The translations under genes were made by a program, and so were the position numbers. The notes below the pieces were generated by a model that was given only the letters and a program-made list of their open reading frames with translations, was not told the origin of the DNA and searched no databases. DNA of 64,000 nt from assembly GCF_027557445.1 (NCBI RefSeq), contig NZ_CP106841.1:1784001-1848000 (forward strand), given 5' to 3'. This DNA comes from Paenalcaligenes faecalis. Its GTDB lineage: Bacteria > Pseudomonadota > Gammaproteobacteria > Burkholderiales > Burkholderiaceae_B. Positions 38,385 through 47,320 of the stretch are shown here, piece by piece (within the stretch, counting starts at the first letter, position 1; the number at the start of each line of letters is the position of its first letter).

Positions 38385-40199
38385 TTACACGTAGTCTTTG
38401 TACTTATCTAAAGTACGTACGGGTCTGCGTAGCGCATCACGACGGAATGGATCACCTAGCTCACGTGTACACATGATTTCAATAACGCATGTTTTACCTT
38501 CGTTCATTTGCATATCTACAGCGCGTTTCAATGCTGGACCTACGTCTTCCAGACGATCAACAACGATACCTTCAGCACCCATAGATTGGGCGATAGCAGC
38601 AAAAGATGGGCTCTCTAATTCACCCGCTACAAAGCGGCGATCGTAGAACTCAACTTGGTTTTTCTTCTCTGCACCCCACTGACGGTTATGGAATACCACA
38701 GCAGTCACCGGAATCTCATGACGAACGGCAGTCATAATTTCCATCATGCTCATACCCCAAGCACCATCACCTGCGTAAGCAATTGCTGGACGCTCAGGAG
38801 CTGCTGTTTTTGCACCAATAATGGTTGGTAAGGCGTAACCACAATTACCAAAGCTCATTGGAGCAAAGAAACTACGTGGTTTTTCAAAGCGCAAGTAGCT
38901 ATGGGCTACGGAGTTGATATTACCGATGTCTGTAGAGACCATGACGTCTTCAGGCATCGCTTTTTCTAGTTCACGTAAGACCTGACGTGGGTGCAGGTAT
39001 TGACCGCCATTAAATGTGGTTTCTTTGGCTTGCTCTGCAATCATGTCCAAGCTGTATGGATCTTTTTCGTGGGTCCAATTATCTAGCTCTTCTTCCCAAG
39101 CCGCTTTTTCATCGGCAATATTTTTTGCGCGCTCTGCTTTGGTTGCATCAGAGGCTAAGGTTTCATTAGCCAAACGGCGGGTCAATTCAATAGCAACCGC
39201 TTTTGCGTCACCACAAATACCAACGGAAATTTTCTTAACTAGACCTAAGACTTTGTGATCCGCATCAATCTGAATGATTTTTGCGTCTTTAGGCCAATAG
39301 TCCATGCCGTACTGTGGCAATGTGCCAAATGGGCCTAAGCGTGAACCCAAAGCAATCACAACGTCTGCTTTAGAGATCAAGTTCATACCGGCTTTGGAAC
39401 CCTGGTACCCCAAAGGACCACACCACTGAGGATGGCTAGCTGGGAATGAGTCATTGTGCTGATAGCTATTAACGACAGGGGCACCAAGACGCTCTGCTAG
39501 TGCAATACATTCTTGCATGGCATCACCCATCACTACGCCACCACCTGAAATAATTACAGGGAATTTAGCGTTACGTAGTAGTTCGACGGCTTCACTTAAT
39601 GACTGTTCACCACCATGACCTCGATCCAATTTCTGTGGCATGGGAATTTCACATGTCACTTCACCGTAAAAGTAGTCACGAGGAATATTTAACTGGGTTG
39701 GACCCATTTCGCTCATAGCGCGGTCAAAACAACGCGCTGTGTACTCAGCCATACGGGCTGGGTTTGTCACATGACCTTGGTATTTAGTGAACTCTTGGAA
39801 CATAGGTAACTGCTGACACTCTTGGAAGCCACCTAGGCCCATTGTGTTCGTGCCAGCCTCTGGGGTCACGATCACCACAGGACTATGTGCCCAATATGCA
39901 GCAGCAATACCAGTTACGCAGTTACTAATCCCTGGACCGTTTTGTCCAATTACCATGCCATGACGACCGGATACACGCGCATAGCCATCCGCCATGTGAG
40001 CAGCGCCTTGTTCGTGCACAACAGGGATCAAACGAATACCTGCAGGAGCAAAAATATCCATGGCATCCATAAATGCCGATCCCATAATGCCAAAAATGTC
40101 GGTAACGCCATTCGCTACCATTGTCTCGACAAACGCCTCAGATGGCGTCATTTTTGTCATACCCGTTACAACCTTACGATTATCTGCAACTTGGCTCAT
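38385..40199 (-). CDS. xsc: Sulfoacetaldehyde acetyltransferase
   Basis: This 604-residue ThDP enzyme cleaves sulfoacetaldehyde with phosphate to acetyl phosphate and sulfite. The PYR domain has VIPVVHEQGAAHMADGYARV-type sequence with the activating glutamate in HEQGAAHMADGYARVSGR, and the ThDP/Mg motif is AYAGDGAWGMSMMEIMTA through FHNRQWG. The N-terminus TPSEAFVETMVANGVTDIFG is typical of Xsc. GGAG lies ten bases before the ATG. It leads the minus-strand operon xsc-thiG-tauXY-tauKLM and is divergent from the AAA+ gene at 40452. Confidence 0.95.
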   Translation of the reverse strand: MSQVADNRKVVTGMTKMTPSEAFVETMVANGVTDIFGIMGSAFMDAMDIFAPAGIRLIPVVHEQGAAHMADGYARVSGRHGMVIGQNGPGISNCVTGIAAAYWAHSPVVIVTPEAGTNTMGLGGFQECQQLPMFQEFTKYQGHVTNPARMAEYTARCFDRAMSEMGPTQLNIPRDYFYGEVTCEIPMPQKLDRGHGGEQSLSEAVELLRNAKFPVIISGGGVVMGDAMQECIALAERLGAPVVNSYQHNDSFPASHPQWCGPLGYQGSKAGMNLISKADVVIALGSRLGPFGTLPQYGMDYWPKDAKIIQIDADHKVLGLVKKISVGICGDAKAVAIELTRRLANETLASDATKAERAKNIADEKAAWEEELDNWTHEKDPYSLDMIAEQAKETTFNGGQYLHPRQVLRELEKAMPEDVMVSTDIGNINSVAHSYLRFEKPRSFFAPMSFGNCGYALPTIIGAKTAAPERPAIAYAGDGAWGMSMMEIMTAVRHEIPVTAVVFHNRQWGAEKKNQVEFYDRRFVAGELESPSFAAIAQSMGAEGIVVDRLEDVGPALKRAVDMQMNEGKTCVIEIMCTRELGDPFRRDALRRPVRTLDKYKDYV

Positions 40200-40451
40200 T
40201 TATCTACGTCTCCAAATATTTGTCTTGGCACCTGAAGCGCCACCCTTACAAAAAACCACAATTTTCAAGATTTTCTGTTAACCTTTTTGAGATACATCCA
40301 GTCTTTGAGCTAAATCTACCACTAAAAATACAAAAAATGAAATGATTTGTGCCGTTTTTTCTAATAATATATGATTAACCCTAACTAAATCACCAAAAAT
40401 AATGGTAAATACCTAGTAATTTTTATGAAAAAAATCAAGATGGAGACAAAA

Positions 40452-41402
40452 ATGGATTTTGAAAACTCAGTTCCGGAACTAAGCGTATCGATTAAAGACG
40501 TTTTCGGTTTTGACAGCCCTTTGAAGGTCAACGCATTTGCACAAACCTCTGAGTATGTGCCCAAGATCGACGAGGCCTACCGATTTGACCCTGAGGTCAC
40601 TTTATCGCTATTAGCTGGGTTCAATAACAACCGCCGAGTCTTAGTGCAAGGCCGCCATGGCACTGGCAAATCTACGCACATTGAACAAGTGGCAGCTCGA
40701 CTAAATTGGCCATGTATGCGAGTAAATCTAGATGGTCATATCAGTCGCCTGGATTTAGTTGGCAAAGACACGATTCGACTTGAAGACGGCTTACAGGTCA
40801 CGGCTTTTCAAGAGGGAGTTATACCTTGGGCCTTGCAACGCCCTGTGGCATTAATTTTTGATGAGTACGATGCAGGTCGCCCTGATGTCATGTTTGTAAT
40901 TCAGCAAATTTTGGAACAAGACGGACGTTTTACACTTTTAGATCAGAATAAAGTATTAACGCCTCATCCTTATTTCCGTATTTTCGCTACATCAAACACA
41001 GTAGGTTTAGGCGATAGCACAGGGCTCTACCACGGTACTCATCGCCTCAACCACGCACAAATGGATCGATGGAACATTGTGGCTAATCTTAATTATTTAG
41101 CTCCAGATCAAGAGGCAGCCATTGTTCGTGGACGAGTTCCAGCTAAGGATTATGAGCAAGGACGCAAGGATATTGACGCCATGGTTGCCTTAGCAAACCT
41201 CACTAGAAACGCCTTTGCTGCAGGGGATATTTCCACCTTAATGTCACCGCGTACGGTGATTACCTGGGCCGAAAACTGCACCATCTTTAAAGATAAACAG
41301 CGAGCTTTTGCTGTGTCTTTTTTAAATAAATGTGATGAGTCTGAGCACACAATGATTGCTGAGCTCTATCAACGTTGCTTTAACGAAGAGCTCTCTTTAT
41401 GA
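40452..41402 (+). CDS. CobS-like MoxR-type AAA+ ATPase
   Basis: The protein of about 316 residues has Walker A VQGRHGTGKSTHIEQVAARL, Walker B VALIFDEYDAG, sensor FRIFATSNTVG and the CobS-like N-terminus with EYVPKIDEAYRFDPEV. CobS is the ATPase of the aerobic cobaltochelatase, but no cobN or cobalamin gene is visible. ATG 40452 is chosen because GGAG lies six bases before it; the open frame begins at 40425. It is divergent from xsc and followed after 46 bases by a VWA partner, so a MoxR/VWA activation machine for a taurine enzyme is a reasonable inference. Confidence 0.85.
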   Translation: MDFENSVPELSVSIKDVFGFDSPLKVNAFAQTSEYVPKIDEAYRFDPEVTLSLLAGFNNNRRVLVQGRHGTGKSTHIEQVAARLNWPCMRVNLDGHISRLDLVGKDTIRLEDGLQVTAFQEGVIPWALQRPVALIFDEYDAGRPDVMFVIQQILEQDGRFTLLDQNKVLTPHPYFRIFATSNTVGLGDSTGLYHGTHRLNHAQMDRWNIVANLNYLAPDQEAAIVRGRVPAKDYEQGRKDIDAMVALANLTRNAFAAGDISTLMSPRTVITWAENCTIFKDKQRAFAVSFLNKCDESEHTMIAELYQRCFNEELSL

Positions 41403-41448
41403 CCTGAAAAAAGTAGCCCACGCCTCTTCTTATAAGGGTAAAGAAAGT

Positions 41449-43158
41449 ATGTCCAGCTCCACAGATTTATTACGTCAACAACGACTGATACGCGAACTCA
41501 GCGCTTCAGTCACACGCGCTATTGCCGCCGATCCTGCTGTGCATATACGCCAACAGCAGTTTTTTAAAGGTAATCGTTCGCTCAATAACTACGCCCCACA
41601 CTTACGATTGCAAGAGCAGGAGCAATTAACGCTATTACGCGGTGTTGCTGACAGTTTGGCATTACGTTTACAACACAGCGATGCTGCACTGCATCAAAAA
41701 AACATGCCAGATCATCCTGTCGCACGGATGATTTTTGACTGGCTTGAAAGTCTGCGAGCCGAGTCTCTCGTTCCCGACACATTACCTGGAGTTAAGGCAA
41801 ATCTACATCAACGTTTTTATTATTGGTCAGCGGGATTTCACCATGCTGGCCATACTAATTCGGCCTTAGGCATTTTGCTCTATACCATGGCGCAAATGTG
41901 CTGGAGTCGTCTAAACGGTATGCCTGTTTACGAAGAAACAGAAGACCTGATTGAGTCAACCCGAGCCGCTATGGGCGGCGATCTAGGTCCATTACTGGCA
42001 GGGATACGTAAACATCGAGCCAGCCAAACCTTATATGCCCCGTACGCCCTACACATTGCGGCATTGATTAGCTCAAGCATCGATCATGCTTTAGAAAATC
42101 AGAAAAAGGCAAAAGATGAAGAAGAGGATGAGGCCATTGATGCCTTTAGTTTGCTTTTAGACTTGGATTCTGGTCAAGAAGGAGCCATTAACACCGCTAC
42201 ATCTGGTGACAGCAGCACTTTTGCGGCGTTAAATAAAAACTACCACATTTTTGATACCTCATTCGACACGCAAAGTTATGTGGCAGATAAAATTCGCCCT
42301 GAGTTGTTAGATGCCTATCGAGAACAAATCAACAAACGCGTAGCCGCTCAACACATCAACGTTAATGTCTTAGTACAGCGCATCCGTCACGCTCTCTGTA
42401 CTCCTACTGCAGAACAATGGGAATGGGACCAAGAGGAAGGCCTGATTGATGGGCGTCGCCTTAGCCAATTAGTTAGCTCACCCATGGAGCGACGTTTATT
42501 TAAGCAACCTATACAACAGCTTATCAATCAATGCAGTGTTAGCTTTTTAATTGACTGCTCTGGATCCATGAAAGGCAACGCAGAAACCATTACGATGATG
42601 GTAGATTTACTCAGCCGAGCCATTGAACGCAGCGGTGCAAAAACCGAAGTATTAGGTTTTTCTACGAATGCCTGGAATGGCGGCAAACCTTATAGACGTT
42701 GGATGTCTAAAGGGCGTAAAAAACACCCAGGACGACTAAACGAGATCGATCACCGGATTTTCAAGGATGCCGACACATCCTGGCGTCATGCGAACCGCTC
42801 CATCATGGGCCTTCTGAAGCTTGATCTTTATCGCGAAGGGATAGATGGTGAGGCCGTCCATTGGGCTTGTCAACGACTGCTTAGCCAACCCAGCCAACGA
42901 AAACTACTGTATGTCATTTCAGATGGTTGTCCCATTGATAGTGCAACAAATCTTGCGAATGATGACTTTTACTTAGACAACCACTTACAGCACGTTCTAT
43001 CCCAATATGCAAAACAGGGAGTCGAAATTTGTGGGTTAGGGATTAATTTAGATCTAAGTCAGCTTTACCCTCAGTACCTGATTGCCGATTTACACAAAGG
43101 ACTAGATAACCATTTTCTCGATGATTTTATATTTAGCCTTCGTATGAAACGGCGTTAA
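41449..43158 (+). CDS. CobT-like VWA-domain protein, partner of the AAA+ ATPase
   Basis: This protein of about 569 residues has a helical N-terminal half, an acidic linker (KAKDEEEDEAIDAF, about residues 220-235) and a C-terminal von Willebrand A domain. The MIDAS motif DCSGS is at 369-373 (FLIDCSGSMKGNAETI), with VISDGCPID further on. This is the CobT layout. CobT-type proteins work with CobS-like ATPases to remodel or metal-load a client. The end overlaps the convergent iclR gene by four bases. ATG 41449 follows a weak AAGGG; an earlier ATG at 41356 lies inside the ATPase gene. Confidence 0.85.
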   Translation: MSSSTDLLRQQRLIRELSASVTRAIAADPAVHIRQQQFFKGNRSLNNYAPHLRLQEQEQLTLLRGVADSLALRLQHSDAALHQKNMPDHPVARMIFDWLESLRAESLVPDTLPGVKANLHQRFYYWSAGFHHAGHTNSALGILLYTMAQMCWSRLNGMPVYEETEDLIESTRAAMGGDLGPLLAGIRKHRASQTLYAPYALHIAALISSSIDHALENQKKAKDEEEDEAIDAFSLLLDLDSGQEGAINTATSGDSSTFAALNKNYHIFDTSFDTQSYVADKIRPELLDAYREQINKRVAAQHINVNVLVQRIRHALCTPTAEQWEWDQEEGLIDGRRLSQLVSSPMERRLFKQPIQQLINQCSVSFLIDCSGSMKGNAETITMMVDLLSRAIERSGAKTEVLGFSTNAWNGGKPYRRWMSKGRKKHPGRLNEIDHRIFKDADTSWRHANRSIMGLLKLDLYREGIDGEAVHWACQRLLSQPSQRKLLYVISDGCPIDSATNLANDDFYLDNHLQHVLSQYAKQGVEICGLGINLDLSQLYPQYLIADLHKGLDNHFLDDFIFSLRMKRR

Positions 43159-43967
43159 TTATTCTCATCCAACTGCGCTTCAATTTTCATTAATGCCTGC
43201 GCTGCACGTTGTAGCGCAGGTAAAGAAGCGAGCGCCTTTTCTGCCGTCATACGCATAATAGGAGCTTGTGTGGCTACAGCCATGTTGGATCGGCTGCCAT
43301 TCGCCCTAGGCACCAATACGGCTACACAGAACAAACCTGGTAAAAACTCCTCATTATCAAAGGCGTAGCCCTGCTCTTTGACCTTTTCAATCTCTTTCTC
43401 TAGCTCGTCAAGGGTTTGAATGGTGTTTTTGGTATAGATTTCAAAAGGTACGTTTTCTAACAATCTACGTCGTTGAGCAGGTGTCATTTGTGCCAATAAT
43501 ACTTTGCCACTCGCAGAACAATGCACAGGCACTTTAGAGCCGGGACGCAAATAAAAACGCAAAGGGGCTTCGGTTTCGACTCGATCCAAATACAGCACCT
43601 CGTTGCCCGACAAGCCTGTTAAGTTGCAACTTTCACCCAACTCATTACCTAAAGCGCGCAACACAGCATGACGCGCCCCATATTTAGTGTCATTAAACAA
43701 CAAATCCTCAGCTAAGCGACGTAGACGCCCACCCACGCAGTAATGCCGTCCATCCGTGTCTCTAGTCAACATATTTGAGCTTTCTAGCTGCTGCAACATA
43801 CGATGCACGGTGGGTTTAGGTAGATCAGTACTATCCACTAAATCCTGTAAAGAGAACTGCTTGTCTTGGGATGCAATTAATTCTAAGAGGCTAAAAAGGC
43901 GCATTGTTGGTGTATCACCAGCAATTTTTATCGATCCTTGGATAGCCAAGTTTTGGTTTTCACTCAT
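43155..43967 (-). CDS. IclR family transcriptional regulator, candidate taurine regulator
   Basis: The 270-residue protein has an N-terminal winged helix (TMRLFSLLELIASQDKQFSL, then LPKPTVHRMLQQLESSNML) and an IclR effector domain with YLDRVETEAPLRFYLRPGS, PVHCSASGKVLLA and YAFDNEEFLPGLFCVAVLV. It lies between the CobT-like gene and pta and is divergent from pta. A role controlling the xsc/pta genes in response to a sulfonate metabolite is inferred from location. Confidence 0.87.
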   Translation of the reverse strand: MSENQNLAIQGSIKIAGDTPTMRLFSLLELIASQDKQFSLQDLVDSTDLPKPTVHRMLQQLESSNMLTRDTDGRHYCVGGRLRRLAEDLLFNDTKYGARHAVLRALGNELGESCNLTGLSGNEVLYLDRVETEAPLRFYLRPGSKVPVHCSASGKVLLAQMTPAQRRRLLENVPFEIYTKNTIQTLDELEKEIEKVKEQGYAFDNEEFLPGLFCVAVLVPRANGSRSNMAVATQAPIMRMTAEKALASLPALQRAAQALMKIEAQLDENN

Positions 43968-44047
43968 TCACTTCACCAATAAATTCATTATTTAGAACAC
44001 ATAATACCAAAAAAGATGGCAAATCATTGACCGCCTGTCAAATTATC

Positions 44048-44059
44048 GTTAAATTTAAC
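44048..44059. promoter_or_regulatory. Palindrome in iclR/pta intergenic region
   Basis: GTTAAATTTAAC is a perfect 12-bp palindrome midway between the divergent iclR and pta start codons, about 50 bases before pta. I found no full second copy in front of xsc. It is a candidate operator for the IclR protein (inference). Confidence 0.35.
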
Positions 44060-44110
44060 TAACAACAATAAACGAAACAAAATATACCAATAATCGAGAC
44101 ACTGCGAGAC

Positions 44111-45118
44111 ATGAAACTACTTGAACAACTTATCCAATCGGCCAAGCAAGCACCTAGTCGCATTGTAGTCTGCGAGGCAGATGACCCACGCATATTACAA
44201 GCCGCTTATGATGCCCATCACCAAGGTATCGCAAAAATGATACTCGTAGGTGATAAAACACGCATTGAAGACACTGCCACACAACTGCAAATCAATCTAT
44301 CCGACCTTGTTCTAGAAGACCCACAACTCTCATCAAAAGCAGATATATTGTGCGAGGCCTTAGTCAAGCAACGAGCGCATAAAGGCATGACGGAGGACAA
44401 AGCCAGAACAGCCTTACTAGATCCTCTTTGTTTTGCCTCTATGTTAGTCCATTGCAACTACGCTGACGGCTCTGTTGCTGGGGCCGTCTACAGCACAGCC
44501 GATGTTGTACGTAGCGCTCTGCAGATTATAGGTAAATCCCCTGATGCCGATTTAGTTTCAAGCTTTTTCTTGATGCTTCTTAACCAACCCCATCACCCAG
44601 TGCAAAAGGGGGTCATCTTTAGTGACTGCGGTTTAGTCATTAACCCATCCGAAGAAGAGCTTGCCGCCATCGCTATTGCCGCTACCCAGAGCGCTAACAT
44701 TTTATTACAAACTGAGCCCCGCGTCGCCATGTTGAGTTTTTCAACGGCAGGGAGTGCAAATCACCCTGCTGTCACTAAAGTCACCAGGGCAGCACAACGC
44801 GTTAAAGCAGCACTACCTCATTTAGCGATCGATGAAGATGTTCAATTTGATGCCGCAATTATTCCTACGATTGCAGCTAAAAAGATAAAGAACTCCTCGG
44901 TCAATGGAGCCGCGAATGTCTTTATATTCCCTAACCTAGAAGCGGGCAATATTGGTTATAAGATTGCCGAACGCCTAGGAGGAGCGGTAGCAATTGGACC
45001 TTTATTACAAGGCTTGGCTAAGCCAGCCAATGACTTATCTAGAGGCTGTAGCACACAGGATATTTTTTACGTCATTACTGTAACGTCTTTACAAGCTCAA
45101 AATAGGACGGATTTATGA
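44111..45118 (+). CDS. pta: Phosphate acetyltransferase (short Pta)
   Basis: The 335-residue catalytic-type Pta runs from RIVVCEADDPRILQAAYDAH through MLSFSTAGSANHPAVTKVTRA to FPNLEAGNIGYKIAERLGGA. It converts the acetyl phosphate made by Xsc to acetyl-CoA. It is not the malic-enzyme hybrid domain seen at 2-1618. The sulfite exporter gene follows with an ATGA overlap, so the two are co-translated. It is separate from the xsc operon but completes the pathway. Confidence 0.93.
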   Translation: MKLLEQLIQSAKQAPSRIVVCEADDPRILQAAYDAHHQGIAKMILVGDKTRIEDTATQLQINLSDLVLEDPQLSSKADILCEALVKQRAHKGMTEDKARTALLDPLCFASMLVHCNYADGSVAGAVYSTADVVRSALQIIGKSPDADLVSSFFLMLLNQPHHPVQKGVIFSDCGLVINPSEEELAAIAIAATQSANILLQTEPRVAMLSFSTAGSANHPAVTKVTRAAQRVKAALPHLAIDEDVQFDAAIIPTIAAKKIKNSSVNGAANVFIFPNLEAGNIGYKIAERLGGAVAIGPLLQGLAKPANDLSRGCSTQDIFYVITVTSLQAQNRTDL

Positions 45119-45882
45119 CCTTTGTCACGGTTAGTCTATTACTTCTCGTCATTGCTCTTGGCACTTACTTTCAAACCGTGACGGGTTTCGGCCTAGCCAT
45201 GATCGTCATCGGCATCAGCAGTGGTGCCGAACTCACTAGCGTCCCCTTCATTGCAACAGTAGTTAGCTTAATTAGCTTAGTCAATAGTGCTGTCGCCCTA
45301 CCCAAACATTTACACCATATTGATTGGCGTATAGCCAATACAACCTTATTGGGTATTGTGCCATCTAGCATCATTGGCGTGGTGCTCTTAAATTTCTTAA
45401 ATACACAAGCCACGAGCATTCTGGAATTTTTATTAGGCGCCGTTATCGTTTATAGCGGGATTAGCTTTGCCTTACGCCCTAAGCAGCGAGACACAGAGTC
45501 CAGTTTAAAGTCCTTTTTTATTGTTGGCTTTATTTCTGGTCTTTGTGGTGGCTTATTTGGTATGCCTGGACCGCCCGTTATTTTTCACCTCTACAGACAA
45601 CCACTCGCCATGCCTGTTATTCGTAATATGCTTTTGCTGATGTTTGCCTGTACCGCTTTTTCTCGCACTTTCTACGAAGTTATTACAGTAGGACTGTCTA
45701 AAGACACACTGGTTATTTCTGCCATTGCTGTGCCATGTGTGGCCATCGTAACGCTATTAGCACAACGATACCCGCCCCCCATTAGTGCTACATCAATGCG
45801 CCGTATCACCTTTGTCACCTTAGTTATTATTGGCTTAGGACTGGTTATAGGTAGCTTAAAAGACCTAGGATTCTCGTTTTAA
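45115..45882 (+). CDS. tauE: TauE/SafE family sulfite exporter
   Basis: This 255-residue protein with about eight membrane helices belongs to TauE/SafE: QTVTGFGLAMIVIGI at the start and GLCGGLFGMPGPPVIFHLY in the second half are the two repeated family motifs. In taurine degraders these proteins export the sulfite released by Xsc. Its start overlaps the pta stop (ATGA), tying acetyl-CoA formation to sulfite removal. Confidence 0.88.
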   Translation: MTFVTVSLLLLVIALGTYFQTVTGFGLAMIVIGISSGAELTSVPFIATVVSLISLVNSAVALPKHLHHIDWRIANTTLLGIVPSSIIGVVLLNFLNTQATSILEFLLGAVIVYSGISFALRPKQRDTESSLKSFFIVGFISGLCGGLFGMPGPPVIFHLYRQPLAMPVIRNMLLLMFACTAFSRTFYEVITVGLSKDTLVISAIAVPCVAIVTLLAQRYPPPISATSMRRITFVTLVIIGLGLVIGSLKDLGFSF

Positions 45883-46002
45883 AGCCCCTCTTTGCCCTCT
45901 AAACTTCCTTACTGGGGAAAATCCTAATATAAACAACGCATCAATAGGTTGCTAATCCCAGCCACTCAATTTCGCTAATACCTAGTGTAAGACTGGCAAT
46001 AC

Positions 46003-46043
46003 AAAAAATGGCTCGCTCCTTAATCTGGAGCGAGCCATTTTTA
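46003..46043. terminator. Bidirectional terminator between tauE and yeiH-like genes
   Basis: AAAAATGGCTCGCTCC and GGAGCGAGCCATTTTT form a 16-bp stem with a 7-base loop. A and T runs at both ends suit termination in both directions. Confidence 0.93.
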
Positions 46044-46064
46044 TGACCATCAAAGATAATTAAC

Positions 46065-47135
46065 CTACCAAGCCCCGCTATATTGCTGAACGGCTAAACT
46101 GGTCAACGTCACGGCTACCCAGACGCCTAAACCTAGCACCACAGGTTGCCACCCTGCTTTTGCCATCACTCGCATATTGCTTGAAAGCCCAATCGCGGCC
46201 AAAGCCAACACCATTAGAAACTTAGCTAAGAACTGCAATACACTTAATAGCTCTGCAGGTAATAGTCCGGTAGAACGAACCGCTGAAGCCACCACAAACC
46301 AAACAATAAACCAAGGAATCAATCGTGTAATACTAAAACCGGTGCCTTCTTTTTTCTGTCTTCTAACCTCTAAGAAAACATAGAACAAACAGATCGGAAT
46401 AATAAAGGTAGCTCGGGTTAATTTTACTACGGTTGCGTAATCACCCGCCTCGGTACTATAACTATAAGCAGCCGCAACAACAGAGGAAGTGTCATTAATG
46501 GCTGTTCCTGCCCATAAGCCAAACCCCACATCGGACATATTTAAAAAATGACCAAAAAAGGGAAAGACTAACACCGCAACGACGTTAAACAAAAAAATGG
46601 TCGAGATAGCAAAAGCCGTCTCATGTTCTTCTGGCTTAATAATAGGAGCGACTGCCGCAATAGCTGAGCCACCACAAATAGCAGTACCGGCTCCGATCAG
46701 TGTGCGTAACTTATCAGGGACGCCTAACATCCGCCCTAATACCGCAGCCACGATAAATGCAGCAGCCATTGTGATTAACGTCACCCATAACGACTCTAGA
46801 CCTGTCTGCACTACCTGATTTAGGCTCAGACCAAAACCTAAAGCAATAATGGACCACTGCAAAACTTTTTTCGACGAGAAAACGAGCCCAGGCTGAAACA
46901 CCGGCATCATGCCCATCGTATTACGAATCATCAAACCCAACAAAATAGCAAATACAGGGCCACCCACAGTAGGTAACCAATTGCCTAACACCGTCGCCAC
47001 TACGGCCAACCCAGCAGCTAAAACAATGCCTTGCCATAATGAAGGTTTACGTGGCGTATCCTTTTGCTGCTCCTTTGCTGACGTGACTTTCACGCCATCT
47101 GCACTGGCTGAAGAATGAACAGTAGTAGCACCCAT
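46065..47135 (-). CDS. YeiH family putative sulfate/sulfite exporter
   Basis: The 356-residue protein has about ten membrane helices and the PSE/YeiH (UPF0324) motifs: VLQWSIIALGFGLSLNQV, IGAGTAICGGSAIAAVAPII and GLWAGTAINDTSSVVAAAY. This family is often linked to sulfonate degradation as a sulfite or sulfate exporter. ATG 47135 has AGGA seven bases upstream; an in-frame TTG lies two codons earlier. It converges with tauE across a shared terminator and lies downstream of the flavin monooxygenase. Confidence 0.87.
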   Translation of the reverse strand: MGATTVHSSASADGVKVTSAKEQQKDTPRKPSLWQGIVLAAGLAVVATVLGNWLPTVGGPVFAILLGLMIRNTMGMMPVFQPGLVFSSKKVLQWSIIALGFGLSLNQVVQTGLESLWVTLITMAAAFIVAAVLGRMLGVPDKLRTLIGAGTAICGGSAIAAVAPIIKPEEHETAFAISTIFLFNVVAVLVFPFFGHFLNMSDVGFGLWAGTAINDTSSVVAAAYSYSTEAGDYATVVKLTRATFIIPICLFYVFLEVRRQKKEGTGFSITRLIPWFIVWFVVASAVRSTGLLPAELLSVLQFLAKFLMVLALAAIGLSSNMRVMAKAGWQPVVLGLGVWVAVTLTSLAVQQYSGAW

Positions 47136-47235
47136 AGTCAATCCTAATTATTATGATAGATACAGGTATTCTACGACAAAAAAATCAATTATCAAGCCAA
47201 AATGTCTCGATATTTGTTAAATACACCCATTGATC

Positions 47236-47270
47236 AAAAAAAACTGGGGCAAAAACCACTTGCACCCAGT
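47236..47270 (-). terminator. Terminator of the flavin monooxygenase gene
   Basis: On the minus strand ACTGGG and CCCAGT pair around a 16-base loop and are followed by a T run. It lies about 50 bases past the stop codon. Confidence 0.75.
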
Positions 47271-47320
47271 CTTTATTGTAGTCCTAGTTGTCTTTTGCCT
47301 TAATAGCAAAATAGAACGAA

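Noticed and set aside
39885-40235. A 116-codon plus-strand ORF over the start of xsc
   Set aside because: It is antisense to xsc, His/Cys-rich and without domains; xsc is unambiguous.
40452-43158. Cobaltochelatase CobST for cobalamin synthesis
   Set aside because: Sequence type fits, but no cobN or other cobalamin gene is near and the pair sits in a taurine cluster, so I report it as CobS/CobT-like only.
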